Origin: Frigidibacter sp.
Lineage (GTDB): Bacteria > Pseudomonadota > Alphaproteobacteria > Rhodobacterales > Rhodobacteraceae
Reading direction: 5' to 3'
Length of the DNA: 64,000 nt
Assembly: GCF_030695035.1 (NCBI RefSeq)
Contig: NZ_JAUYTT010000025.1
Span: 94,858 to 158,857 of the forward strand
Within the stretch, counting starts at the first letter, position 1. The number at the start of each line of letters is the position of its first letter. A model generated the notes under the pieces. The model did not search any database. It worked only from the letters and a program-made list of their open reading frames with translations, and was not told where the DNA came from. The translations under genes were made by a program, and so were the position numbers. Below, one piece after another: positions 9,911 through 17,287 of the stretch.

Positions 9911-11728
9911 ATGACAACAGCGGAGGAGGCTGCCCTGCGGGTCCGCGAGGCGGAGGCCCGACAGCGCGAAAAGTTGGAAGAAAACCTGCAGAAGGTCGAG
10001 GCGCTGACCCAGCGTCTGACCAAGGCGCTGACCCAGAAACGGCCGGCCAATCCGGCGCTGGAAGGCCCGGGGCAGGAGCTGTTCATGAAGGCCGGCGCCG
10101 CCTATATGGCCGAGGTGATGGAGCATCCCGAGCGGATCCTGGAGCATCAGGTGGCTTATTGGGGCAAGGCGCTGAAGCATTACGTCGATGCGCAGCAGAC
10201 GCTGGCCAAGGGTAAGCTGGTCGCGCCCGCCGATCCGGGGCCCAAGGATCGCCGCTTTGCCAACCCGCTGTGGGACACGCATCCCTGGTTCAACTTCCTC
10301 AAGCAGCAATACCTGATCTCGGCAGAGGCGGTGCAGACCGCGGTAGCGGGGCTCGACCATCTGGAGGACCGCGACCGCCGGCGGATCGAGTATTTCACCA
10401 AGCAGATCGTCGACATGATGTCGCCGACTAACTTCCTGGCGACGAACCCCGATGCGCTGGAGCGCGCGGTGGCGACCGACGGGCAGAGCCTGGTAGACGG
10501 GATGGAAAACCTCGTGCGCGATATCGAGGCGAGCCACGGCGACCTGCTGATCACGCTGGCCGACAAGAATGCCTTCCGCGTTGGCGAGAATATCGGCACC
10601 AGCCCCGGGTCTGTCGTCTGGCGCAATGAACTGTTCGAGCTGATCCAATATGCCCCGACGACCGACAAGGTGCACCGCATCCCGCTGATCATCTTCCCGC
10701 CCTGGATCAACAAGTTCTACATCCTCGACATGAAGCCGTCGAACAGCATGGTGAAATGGATTGTCGATCAGGGCTTCACGCTGTTCGTGGTCAGCTGGAA
10801 GAACCCCGATGCCAGCTATGCCGGCAAGGGCATGGATGACTATGTGCAGGATGGCTACCTGGCTGCCATCGAGCAGGTGAAGGCAATCACCGGGCAGAAG
10901 AAGGTCAATGCCGTCGGCTATTGCATCGCCGGCACCACGCTGACGCTGACGCTGGGGCTGATGGACAAGCGTGGCGACAAGTCGGTGAACGCGGCCACCT
11001 TCTTCACCACGCTGACCGACTTTTCCGACCAGGGAGAGTTCATCCCGTTCCTTGACGATGATTTCGTGGATGGGATCGAGACGCAGGTGGCGCAGGACGG
11101 GGTGCTGTCGAAATACTTCATGAACCGCACCTTCTCGTTCCTGCGGTCGAACGACCTGATCTATCAGCCGGCGATCCGCAGCTACATGATGGGCGAGGCG
11201 CCGCCCGCGTTCGACCTGCTGTTCTGGAACGGCGATGGCACCAACCTGCCGGCCAAGATGGCGGTGCAGTATCTGCGGCTGCTGTGCCAGCAGGACCGGC
11301 TGGCGACGGCGGGCTTCCCGGTGCTGGGAGAGGTGGTGCGGCTGTCCGACATGAAGGTGCCGCTCTGTGCCATCGCCTGTGAGACTGACCATATCGCCGC
11401 CTGGCAGGCCAGCTTTGCCGGGATTCGGCAGATGGCGTCCAAGGACAAAACCTTCATCCTGACCGAGTCGGGCCATATCGCAGGCATCGTCAATCCGCCG
11501 GGCCGCGACAAATATGGGCACTATGTCAGCGATGGCCCGGTCGAGGGCGAACCGGCCGACTGGAAAGCCGCAGCGCGGTTTGAGCGGGGCAGCTGGTGGC
11601 CGCATTGGGGGGCATGGTTGGCTGGCAAATCGGGTGCGATGGTGTCGGCGCGGCAGCCCGGCGGGCCGGATCACCCGGTTCTTGCGCCGGCGCCGGGCAC
11701 CTATGTGAGTGAGGTGGTGGAGGTCTGA
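9911..11728 (+). CDS. phaC: Class I poly(3-hydroxyalkanoate) synthase
   Basis: A 605-residue polymerase that joins 3-hydroxyacyl-CoA into PHA on the granule surface. The alpha/beta hydrolase-type core carries the Cys nucleophile in GYCIAGT. Downstream are the Asp in ACETDHIAAW and the His in ESGHIAGIVNPP that complete the Cys-Asp-His triad. PPWINKFYILD is also typical of PhaC. The fifth box position is Ala rather than Gly, which I believe is common in alphaproteobacteria. The start has a GGGAGG site at about 9896-9901. It is followed by phaP and phaR. Confidence 0.96.
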   Translation: MTTAEEAALRVREAEARQREKLEENLQKVEALTQRLTKALTQKRPANPALEGPGQELFMKAGAAYMAEVMEHPERILEHQVAYWGKALKHYVDAQQTLAKGKLVAPADPGPKDRRFANPLWDTHPWFNFLKQQYLISAEAVQTAVAGLDHLEDRDRRRIEYFTKQIVDMMSPTNFLATNPDALERAVATDGQSLVDGMENLVRDIEASHGDLLITLADKNAFRVGENIGTSPGSVVWRNELFELIQYAPTTDKVHRIPLIIFPPWINKFYILDMKPSNSMVKWIVDQGFTLFVVSWKNPDASYAGKGMDDYVQDGYLAAIEQVKAITGQKKVNAVGYCIAGTTLTLTLGLMDKRGDKSVNAATFFTTLTDFSDQGEFIPFLDDDFVDGIETQVAQDGVLSKYFMNRTFSFLRSNDLIYQPAIRSYMMGEAPPAFDLLFWNGDGTNLPAKMAVQYLRLLCQQDRLATAGFPVLGEVVRLSDMKVPLCAIACETDHIAAWQASFAGIRQMASKDKTFILTESGHIAGIVNPPGRDKYGHYVSDGPVEGEPADWKAAARFERGSWWPHWGAWLAGKSGAMVSARQPGGPDHPVLAPAPGTYVSEVVEV

Positions 11729-11808
11729 ACGGGCCCGGTTGGGGCAGTTTTCGGCCTGACCCGGTACAATATGTCGCACCCGACGCAAAAACGTCGCAAA
11801 AATTTCTT

Positions 11809-11819
11809 CTGCAGCGCAG
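11809..11819 (+). promoter_or_regulatory. Putative PhaR box 1 (CTGC-N3-GCAG)
   Basis: CTGCAGCGCAG fits the CTGC-N3/4-GCAG target reported for the PHA repressor PhaR in Paracoccus. It lies 85 bases before phaP, in the phaC-phaP gap. Confidence 0.65.
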
Positions 11820-11836
11820 CATTTGTACTTGCAATG

Positions 11837-11847
11837 CTGCGCTGCAG
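11837..11847 (+). promoter_or_regulatory. Putative PhaR box 2 (CTGC-N3-GCAG)
   Basis: CTGCGCTGCAG is a second match to the PhaR target. It is 28 bases from box 1 start to start, so the two sites fall on nearly the same helix face. The flanks are rich in TGC/GCA steps. Confidence 0.65.
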
Positions 11848-11903
11848 CATTTATCTTCATCGTGACGCAAACAGGCTAACCACACGATCGAGGAGCACTT
11901 CAG

Positions 11904-12356
11904 ATGCAAAAACCCCAAGATTTCACCAAAGTCATCCAAGACATGATGTCGTCCTTCCCGGTCGACGGTTCTGCTCTGCAGGACGCTTTCAAGACCCAGG
12001 CTGCCATGACCGAGAAAATGGCCAAGGTCGCCCTGGAAGCCGCCGAGAAATCGACCGAGATTTCCTCGCGCTGGACCAAAGACACCATCGCCAAGATCGG
12101 CGCCCTGGCCAAAGCCAAGGACGAGCCGACCGAATACACCAAGGCGATGACCGATTTCGCGTCGTCGGCTGCCGAAATGGCCGCCGAGCACATGGCTGCC
12201 TTCGCTGAAGTGGCGAAGAAAGTGCAGATGGAAACCGTCGAACTGATGATGGCCGCTGGCAAGGACTTCTCCGAGGACGCAAGCGCCGCCGTGAAGAAGG
12301 CCACCGCCGAGGCGACCACCGCTGCGAAGAAGGCCACTTCGACCGCTGCGAAGTAA
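11904..12356 (+). CDS. phaP: Phasin (PHA granule-associated protein)
   Basis: A 150-residue amphipathic, Ala/Lys/Glu-rich helical protein of the phasin family (Phasin_2 type). It coats PHA granules and controls their size. The N-terminus (MQKPQDFTKVIQDMM) is followed by heptad-like helices with no Cys, and a C-terminal Ala-Lys-Thr run (about 130-150) resembles the tails of other phasins. GAGGAG precedes the ATG. Two PhaR boxes upstream and strong terminators downstream indicate a separately regulated, highly expressed transcript. Codon choice looks optimised (many GCC, AAG). Confidence 0.93.
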   Translation: MQKPQDFTKVIQDMMSSFPVDGSALQDAFKTQAAMTEKMAKVALEAAEKSTEISSRWTKDTIAKIGALAKAKDEPTEYTKAMTDFASSAAEMAAEHMAAFAEVAKKVQMETVELMMAAGKDFSEDASAAVKKATAEATTAAKKATSTAAK

Positions 12357-12409
12357 TCAGGCAAGAAGACCCGGCGCCAGCGACCTCCTCCCTGCTGGCG
12401 CGGGGCCCT

Positions 12410-12436
12410 GGGGCAGACTTCGGTCTGCCCCTTTTT
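12410..12436 (+). terminator. phaP terminator, copy 1
   Basis: GGGGCAGA (12410-12417), loop CTTCGG, TCTGCCCC (12424-12431), then TTTTT. The UUCG-type tetraloop closing makes this a strong intrinsic terminator. Confidence 0.9.
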
Positions 12437-12480
12437 CGTTATGCGCGGCAGACTTCGGTCTGCCCTTTTTCGTTATGCGC
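12412..12480 (+). repeat. Tandem duplication of the phaP terminator (unit about 35 bp)
   Basis: The unit GGCAGACTTCGGTCTGCCC + TTTTTCGTTATGCGC occurs twice in direct tandem (12412-12446 and 12447-12480). The copies differ by one C in the run before the T-tract. Confidence 0.85.
12447..12470 (+). terminator. phaP terminator, copy 2
   Basis: GGCAGA (12447-12452), loop CTTCGG, TCTGCC, then CTTTTT. It is a near-identical tandem copy of the terminator just upstream, including the following CGTTATGCGC. Confidence 0.88.
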
Positions 12481-12547
12481 GCCGGATTTTCCCCGGTCGC
12501 CTGCAGATGAGCGAGGCCGGGACGTTCTTTTCGTTTGTATTTTGCTG

Positions 12548-12576
12548 CGCTGCTTGCGTAATCTTTCCGCAGTGCA
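12548..12576 (+). promoter_or_regulatory. TGC-rich region before phaR, possible autoregulatory PhaR site
   Basis: CTGCGCTGCTTGCG and a nearby CCGCAGTGCA give repeated TGC/GCA steps like the PhaR boxes before phaP. The CTGC-N3-GCAG symmetry is imperfect. Confidence 0.35.
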
Positions 12577-12601
12577 AAAAGTTACAGATGGGGAGGTGGA
12601 C

Positions 12602-13165
12602 GTGGCCGACGAAGTGAAAAAGCCGCTGCTGATCAAGCGCTATGCCAGCCGCAGGCTCTACAACACCGAGACCAGCGATTACGTCACCCTCGAGGACATT
12701 GCCTCGTTCATCCGCGACGGGCGCGAGGTGCAGATCATCGATCTGAAATCGGGTGACGACCTGACCCGCCAGTATCTGCTGCAGATCGTGGCCGAACATG
12801 AAAGCCGCGGCGAAAGCGTGCTGCCGGTGGATGTGCTGACCGACCTCGTGCGCAGCTACACCACGCAGGCGCAAAGCGTTGTGCCGCAGTTCCTCGCGAT
12901 GTCGTTCGAGATGCTGCGCGAGAGCCAGTCGAAGATGATGGAAAACCTGTCGAACTTTCCGAGCCCGATGGCGACGATGCCGGGCTTCGACGCGCTGACC
13001 CGCCAGCAGCAGGCCTTCCTGAAAACCATGATGGGCGGCTGGAGCGGCGCATCCTCGGGTCCCGAACCCGAGACCGATGCGCCGGCCCGCACCGGCGAGA
13101 AGGAAGAGCTGGCGCAGATCAAGAAGCAGCTCGCCGATCTGCAATCCAAGCTGTCCAAGCTCTGA
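12602..13165 (+). CDS. phaR: PHA synthesis repressor
   Basis: A 187-residue regulator with the N-terminal PHB/PHA accumulation DNA-binding domain (KPLLIKRYASRRLYNT at about 7-22, then YVTLEDIASFIRDG). A second accumulation domain follows, with a Gln/Glu-rich coiled C-terminus. PhaR represses phaP and its own gene and is released by binding to PHA. I chose GTG at 12602 because GGGGAGG lies five bases upstream. The longer TTG-initiated frame at 12542 would include the TGC-rich stretch that looks like part of the operator. Confidence 0.93.
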   Translation: MADEVKKPLLIKRYASRRLYNTETSDYVTLEDIASFIRDGREVQIIDLKSGDDLTRQYLLQIVAEHESRGESVLPVDVLTDLVRSYTTQAQSVVPQFLAMSFEMLRESQSKMMENLSNFPSPMATMPGFDALTRQQQAFLKTMMGGWSGASSGPEPETDAPARTGEKEELAQIKKQLADLQSKLSKL

Positions 13166-13207
13166 CGCTTTCGTCCCGCCGTTCAGGGAGGAAAGGCGGG
13201 ACATGGG

Positions 13208-13233
13208 AAAGGGGGCCGGTTGCGGCCCCCTTT
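13208..13233 (+). terminator. phaR terminator
   Basis: GGGGGCCG (13211-13218) and CGGCCCCC (13223-13230) pair around loop GTTG, flanked by AAA and TTT and followed by CTTGT. Confidence 0.8.
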
Positions 13234-13264
13234 CTTGTCTCTGGCGACCGGACCGGCGGAGGGG

Positions 13265-14641
13265 TCAGGCGACTTCGGCGAAGACCTTCTTCAGCGCAGC
13301 CCCCAGCTTGTCGAACATCTCGTCCATCTGCGCTTCGGTCATGATGAAGGGCGGGCAGAGCACGATGGCCTGCCCCAGCGGCCGGCAGATCAGCCCGTGA
13401 TCGGTGCAGGTATTGGCGATGCGCTCAGAGACCGAGAGCGAGCCGTCGAAGGGCGTCTTGGTGGCCTTGTCCTTGACCGCCTCCAGCGCACCCATCAGGC
13501 CCTTGCCGCGCCATTCGCCGATATTGGGGTTCTCGGCCAGATAGGCCATCCCCGCCTCGAACTTCGGGGTCAGGGCGCGAACGTTCTCGGCCAGCCCCTC
13601 GTTCATCACCACGTCGATGGCCTTCAGTGCGATGGCGCAGCCGACCGGGTGGCCCGAGGCGGTGAAGCCATGCGGGAACTCCTCGATGGCTTCCGCCGCC
13701 GCCTGCATCCGGTCCGCAAGGTCCGGCCCCAGGATCACCGCGCCCATCGGGAAGAAGCCCGCGGTGATGTTCTTGGAGCTGATGATCGCGTCGGGCATGA
13801 AGTCATAGGTCTCGCAACCCCAGGTATTGCCGGTACGCCCGAAGCCGGTGATGACCTCATCGGCGATCAGCGGGATGCCGTAGCGCTTCAGCACCACCTG
13901 CACCGCCTGGAAATAGCCCTTGGACGGCGGGATCACCCCGCCCGCGCCCATCACCGGCTCGGCGAAGAAGCCCGCGATGGTGTCGGGGCCTTCCATGATG
14001 ATCCGCGCTTCCAGCTCTGCCGCCATGCGGGCGGTGAACTGCTCCTCGGTCTCGCCATCGCGGCCAAAGCGCCAGTAATGCGGGCAGCCGACATGGATGA
14101 AGCCGGGCAGGGGCAGCCCGAAGACCGAATTGTAGGGCTTGCCGGTCATGCTGGCGGAGACGGCCGTCACGCCGTGATAGCTGTTCACGCGGGTGATGAT
14201 CTTGCGGCGCTGCGGCTTGCCCTCGGCGCCAGCCAGGAACCACAGCATCTTGACCATCGTGTCATTCGCTTCGGAGCCGGAGTTGGTGTAGAACACCCGG
14301 CCCTTCTCGAAAGGCGAGACCTCGATCAGCTTCTCGGACAGCATCACCGTCTGGTCCGACATTCGGCCAAAGAAGGCGTGATAGCCGGGGAAGCGGTCAT
14401 ATTGCGCCTTGGCGGCGGCGATCAGGCCGGGGTGATCGAAGCCGGCGACCATGTTCCACAGGCCCGAATTGGCATCGAGATAGCGGCGGCCGTGGACGTC
14501 GATGACATAGGGCCCCTCGCCATGGGTCAGCACCACCGCGCCGCGCTCGTGGACCGAGGGCAGGTCGGTGAACCCGTAAAGCGAGGAATTGTCGGCGCGG
14601 GATTCCCAGCTGTTCGGCGTATCGTCGCGCATGATCATCAT
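13265..14641 (-). CDS. Class III (omega-type) aminotransferase, possibly amine:pyruvate
   Basis: A 458-residue PLP enzyme of class III. It has SGSEANDTM (phosphate-binding), NSYHGVT, IADEVITGFGRTG with the PLP Asp, and the catalytic Lys in SSKNITAGFFPMGAV. The sequence resembles Rhodobacteraceae omega-transaminases and putrescine/beta-alanine:pyruvate transaminases such as SpuC. In this setting, next to a gamma-glutamyl-polyamine operon, it may remove the amino group of a diamine or of 4-aminobutyrate. It is divergent from the LysR gene over about 250 bases. The first ATGs are at 14641 and 14632 and the choice is open. Confidence 0.85.
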   Translation of the reverse strand: MMIMRDDTPNSWESRADNSSLYGFTDLPSVHERGAVVLTHGEGPYVIDVHGRRYLDANSGLWNMVAGFDHPGLIAAAKAQYDRFPGYHAFFGRMSDQTVMLSEKLIEVSPFEKGRVFYTNSGSEANDTMVKMLWFLAGAEGKPQRRKIITRVNSYHGVTAVSASMTGKPYNSVFGLPLPGFIHVGCPHYWRFGRDGETEEQFTARMAAELEARIIMEGPDTIAGFFAEPVMGAGGVIPPSKGYFQAVQVVLKRYGIPLIADEVITGFGRTGNTWGCETYDFMPDAIISSKNITAGFFPMGAVILGPDLADRMQAAAEAIEEFPHGFTASGHPVGCAIALKAIDVVMNEGLAENVRALTPKFEAGMAYLAENPNIGEWRGKGLMGALEAVKDKATKTPFDGSLSVSERIANTCTDHGLICRPLGQAIVLCPPFIMTEAQMDEMFDKLGAALKKVFAEVA

Positions 14642-14892
14642 CCTTTATGTACATGTCGTGTTGGGTGCCACGCTATCTGGAGCGCGGGCGGCGTTCAACA
14701 CCCAGCCAGCAGGACTTGCGCGGAATGGCCGGGCGGGCGGGCGAAGTGACGGTTGGCCGGGCACGCCGTCCGCCATTTTGTCGTGGGCAGCGGATTGATC
14801 GGGCGGGACAAGGCCCCGATTGCACGCGCCAACGTTTGCCCCTAGCGTCGCAGCAACCGGCCCGGTCGGGCGAACCCGCAAAGGACGCGCGC

Positions 14893-15855
14893 ATGGTCGA
14901 AACGCAAGGTCGCGTCACGCTCTGGGCCATCGAGGTGTTCCTTGTCACCGCGGAAGAGGGCGCCATTTCGGCGGCCGCGCGCCGGCTGGGGGCCAGCCCC
15001 TCCAGCATCAGCCAGCAGCTGACGGGCCTTGAGGCGGCGCTTGGGGCGGAGCTTCTGGACCGCTCCACCCGGCCCGTGGCGCTGACCCCGGCAGGCGAGA
15101 TCTTCCGCCGCCATGCGCAGGCCATCCTCAACGAACTTACTCAGGCGCGCACCAGCCTTGGCCTCGCCGACCTGTCGCGGCTGACCTCGTTCCGGCTGGG
15201 GATGATCGAGGATTTCGACGCCGAGGTGACGCCGCGGCTGCTGTCGGGCATGGCGGCGGACCTTCACGGCTGGCAGTTCCTGCTGGAAACCGGCGCGAGC
15301 CATTGGCTGCTGGACCAGCTTGACGCCCGCGCGCTCGACATTGTGGTGGCCGCCGATATGGGCGCCTCGGCCGAGTGGATGGAGGTGCATCCGCTGCTGA
15401 CCGAGCCCTTCGTGGCGGCGGTGCCCAAGCGGATGGCGGGGGCGGGGCTGGCGGAACTCTCCGCTCTGCCGCTGATCCAGTACACCGCGCGGCACCATAT
15501 GGGCCGGCAGATCGCGGCGCATCTGGCGCGGCAGAACCTGCGCCTGTCGCACCGGTTCGAGCTGGACAGCTATCACGCGATCATGGCGATGGTGGCCGAG
15601 GGGGCGGGCTGGACGATCCTCACGCCGCTGGGGTTCCTGCATGCCAAGCGCTTCCGCACCGAGGCCGAGATGCTGCCGCTGCCCTTCGAGCCGCTGACCC
15701 GAACCATTTCACTCTCCGCCCGCCGGGGCGTGCTGCAGGACATGCCGGCCCGGGTTGCGGGCCGGCTGCGGCCCCTGCTGGCCGAGATGATCGTGGCGCC
15801 GGCGGTGGAGCGCTACCCCTGGCTCGCCGCCGACTTGCGGGTGCTGCCGGGGTAA
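14893..15855 (+). CDS. LysR-family transcriptional regulator
   Basis: A 320-residue LysR regulator. The N-terminal winged helix-turn-helix is at about residues 10-70 (FLVTAEEGAISAAARRLG, SSISQQLTGLEAALG), followed by a linker helix and a substrate-binding domain from about 95. I chose the ATG at 14893 because the HTH begins immediately after; upstream frame is not family-like. It is divergent from the class III aminotransferase and near the DegT and polyamine genes, so it may control one or both neighbours. The inducer is unknown. Confidence 0.88.
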   Translation: MVETQGRVTLWAIEVFLVTAEEGAISAAARRLGASPSSISQQLTGLEAALGAELLDRSTRPVALTPAGEIFRRHAQAILNELTQARTSLGLADLSRLTSFRLGMIEDFDAEVTPRLLSGMAADLHGWQFLLETGASHWLLDQLDARALDIVVAADMGASAEWMEVHPLLTEPFVAAVPKRMAGAGLAELSALPLIQYTARHHMGRQIAAHLARQNLRLSHRFELDSYHAIMAMVAEGAGWTILTPLGFLHAKRFRTEAEMLPLPFEPLTRTISLSARRGVLQDMPARVAGRLRPLLAEMIVAPAVERYPWLAADLRVLPG

Positions 15856-15877
15856 GGTCTGCGCTCTTGGCAGGCGT

Positions 15878-15900
15878 GCGGGGGGCCTTCTGCCCCCCGC
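15878..15900 (+). terminator. Terminator after LysR gene
   Basis: GCGGGGGG (15878-15885) and CCCCCCGC (15893-15900) form a perfect 8-bp stem around CCTTCTG. The intergenic repeat copy follows. Confidence 0.7.
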
Positions 15901-15902
15901 GC

Positions 15903-15938
15903 CCCCCGAGGATATTTGGAAAAGGCAAAGGGGGCGGG
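15903..15938 (+). repeat. Intergenic repeat 'ATATTTGGA', copy 1
   Basis: CCCCGAGGATATTTGG followed by AAAAGGCAAAGGGGGCGGGG sits directly behind a G/C stem-loop. Copies occur at 43041 and 43311. Confidence 0.6.
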
Positions 15939-15952
15939 GTTGGCCTTGCTTG

Positions 15953-17203
15953 TCAGTCCGCGTGCACCGCGGCGGCGGCGTCGATCAGGGCGTCCGCGAT
16001 GAAGTCCAGCTCCGGCCGCGTCAGCCGCGCCGGCAGGCGCACGTCGCAGGCGCGCATCAGCATGGCGCGGGTCTGCGGCAGTTCGGGCAGGTCGTCCAGG
16101 AACTGCCAGTTCCAGAAGGCGCGGGCGTTGTTCTCGCTGAGCCCGAAGACCTGGACCGAGATGCCGCGGGCCTTGGCGGCGTCCTGAAAGGCCAGCGCCT
16201 TGGCGTCGGTGTCGAACCCGACGAGGTTGAACTGGATGGAATCCGGGGCGCGGGTTTCCTGCGGCAGCGCCGGAGGCACCGACAGCCAGGGCGAAGTGTT
16301 CAGCCGCTCTGCCACATGGTCATGCCCCGCGCGGCCGTTCCGCACCCGCCGGTCCAACTCGCCGAGTTGCGGGCGGATGACGGCGGCCGAAAGGTTCTGC
16401 ATCCGGGTGTTGTAAAGCGGAAGACGGTTCTGCCAGAGGTGATAGCTGTTCTGCAGGCCGGGATGCTTCTTCCAGTTCGCCTCGTAGGCGCCGGACATGA
16501 TCACCGCGCGGGCGGCAATCTCGGGGTCATCCGTGACCATGATCCCGCCTTCGCCGGCATTGATCATCTTGTAGGACTGGAAGCTGAAGCAGCCGACCTT
16601 GCCGATGGTGCCGATCGGGCGGCCGTTCCACAGGGTGCCAAGCGAATGCGCCGCATCCTCGATCACCGGAATGCCGCGGGCATCGCAGAGCGCCATGATA
16701 CCGTCCATGTCGGAGGTGTGGCCGCGCATATGGCTGATCAGCACCGCGGCGATGGTGTCATCAAGCTTGGCCTCGAAATCGGCCATGTCGATGCGGTAGT
16801 TCTGACCGACCTCGACCAGCACCGGCACGCAATCGGCATGGACCACGGCGGATGGCACGGCGGCGAAGGTGAAGGCCGGGATCAGCACCCTTGCGCCGCG
16901 GGGCAGGTCCAGCGCCTTCAGCGTCAGGAACAGCGCGGCGGAGCAGGAGGCGACGGCGAGCGCATAGCGGCTGCCGAGCATCGCGGCGAACTCTGCCTCC
17001 AGCAGCGCGACGGGGGCGCCTTCGGGGGCGGTGTAGCGGAAGAGGTCACCCGATTGCAGCAGCCGGTCGATCTCGACCCGGGCCGCCTCGGGGATTGGCT
17101 CGGCATCATAGACATTTGGCGCATGGGCTGCGGAGGCAAGGATAGCTGCGGAGGGGCGGGCGGGGGTCTCAAGCACGGCAAGTGCCTGTCCGTCATGGGC
17201 CAT
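15953..17203 (-). CDS. DegT/DnrJ/EryC1/StrS-family PLP aminotransferase
   Basis: A 416-residue fold-type I PLP protein of the DegT group, which usually aminates keto-sugars. ALAVASCSAALFLTLKAL binds cofactor phosphate, VIEDAAHSLG carries the PLP Asp, and the Lys lies in FSFQSYKMINAGEGG. No sugar-nucleotide genes are nearby; the neighbours belong to polyamine/amine use, so the substrate is uncertain. AGGAAAG six bases before the ATG is the ribosome site, and it lies inside one arm of a perfect 11-bp inverted repeat, which suggests control at RNA or operator level. Confidence 0.83.
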   Translation of the reverse strand: MAHDGQALAVLETPARPSAAILASAAHAPNVYDAEPIPEAARVEIDRLLQSGDLFRYTAPEGAPVALLEAEFAAMLGSRYALAVASCSAALFLTLKALDLPRGARVLIPAFTFAAVPSAVVHADCVPVLVEVGQNYRIDMADFEAKLDDTIAAVLISHMRGHTSDMDGIMALCDARGIPVIEDAAHSLGTLWNGRPIGTIGKVGCFSFQSYKMINAGEGGIMVTDDPEIAARAVIMSGAYEANWKKHPGLQNSYHLWQNRLPLYNTRMQNLSAAVIRPQLGELDRRVRNGRAGHDHVAERLNTSPWLSVPPALPQETRAPDSIQFNLVGFDTDAKALAFQDAAKARGISVQVFGLSENNARAFWNWQFLDDLPELPQTRAMLMRACDVRLPARLTRPELDFIADALIDAAAAVHAD

Positions 17204-17208
17204 GTTCG

Positions 17209-17237
17209 GCTTTCCTGAAAAGTTTATTCAGGAAAGC
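17209..17237 (-). promoter_or_regulatory. Perfect 11-bp inverted repeat covering the ribosome site of the DegT gene
   Basis: GCTTTCCTGAA (17209-17219) and TTCAGGAAAGC (17227-17237) are exact reverse complements across a 7-base A/T-rich spacer. On the minus strand the second arm contains AGGAAAG, the Shine-Dalgarno sequence, and ends five bases before the ATG. It could be a hairpin that hides the ribosome site or a dimeric repressor operator. Confidence 0.7.
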
Positions 17238-17287
17238 TGTAAGCGGGCGGGGCGATTTTTGCTACTGAAAACTTGTCGCAGCGGCGG

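Noticed and set aside
10909..10935. Ala instead of Gly in the PhaC lipase box (GYCIAG)
   Set aside because: I believe this variant is common in alphaproteobacterial PhaC; the catalytic Cys, Asp and His are present.
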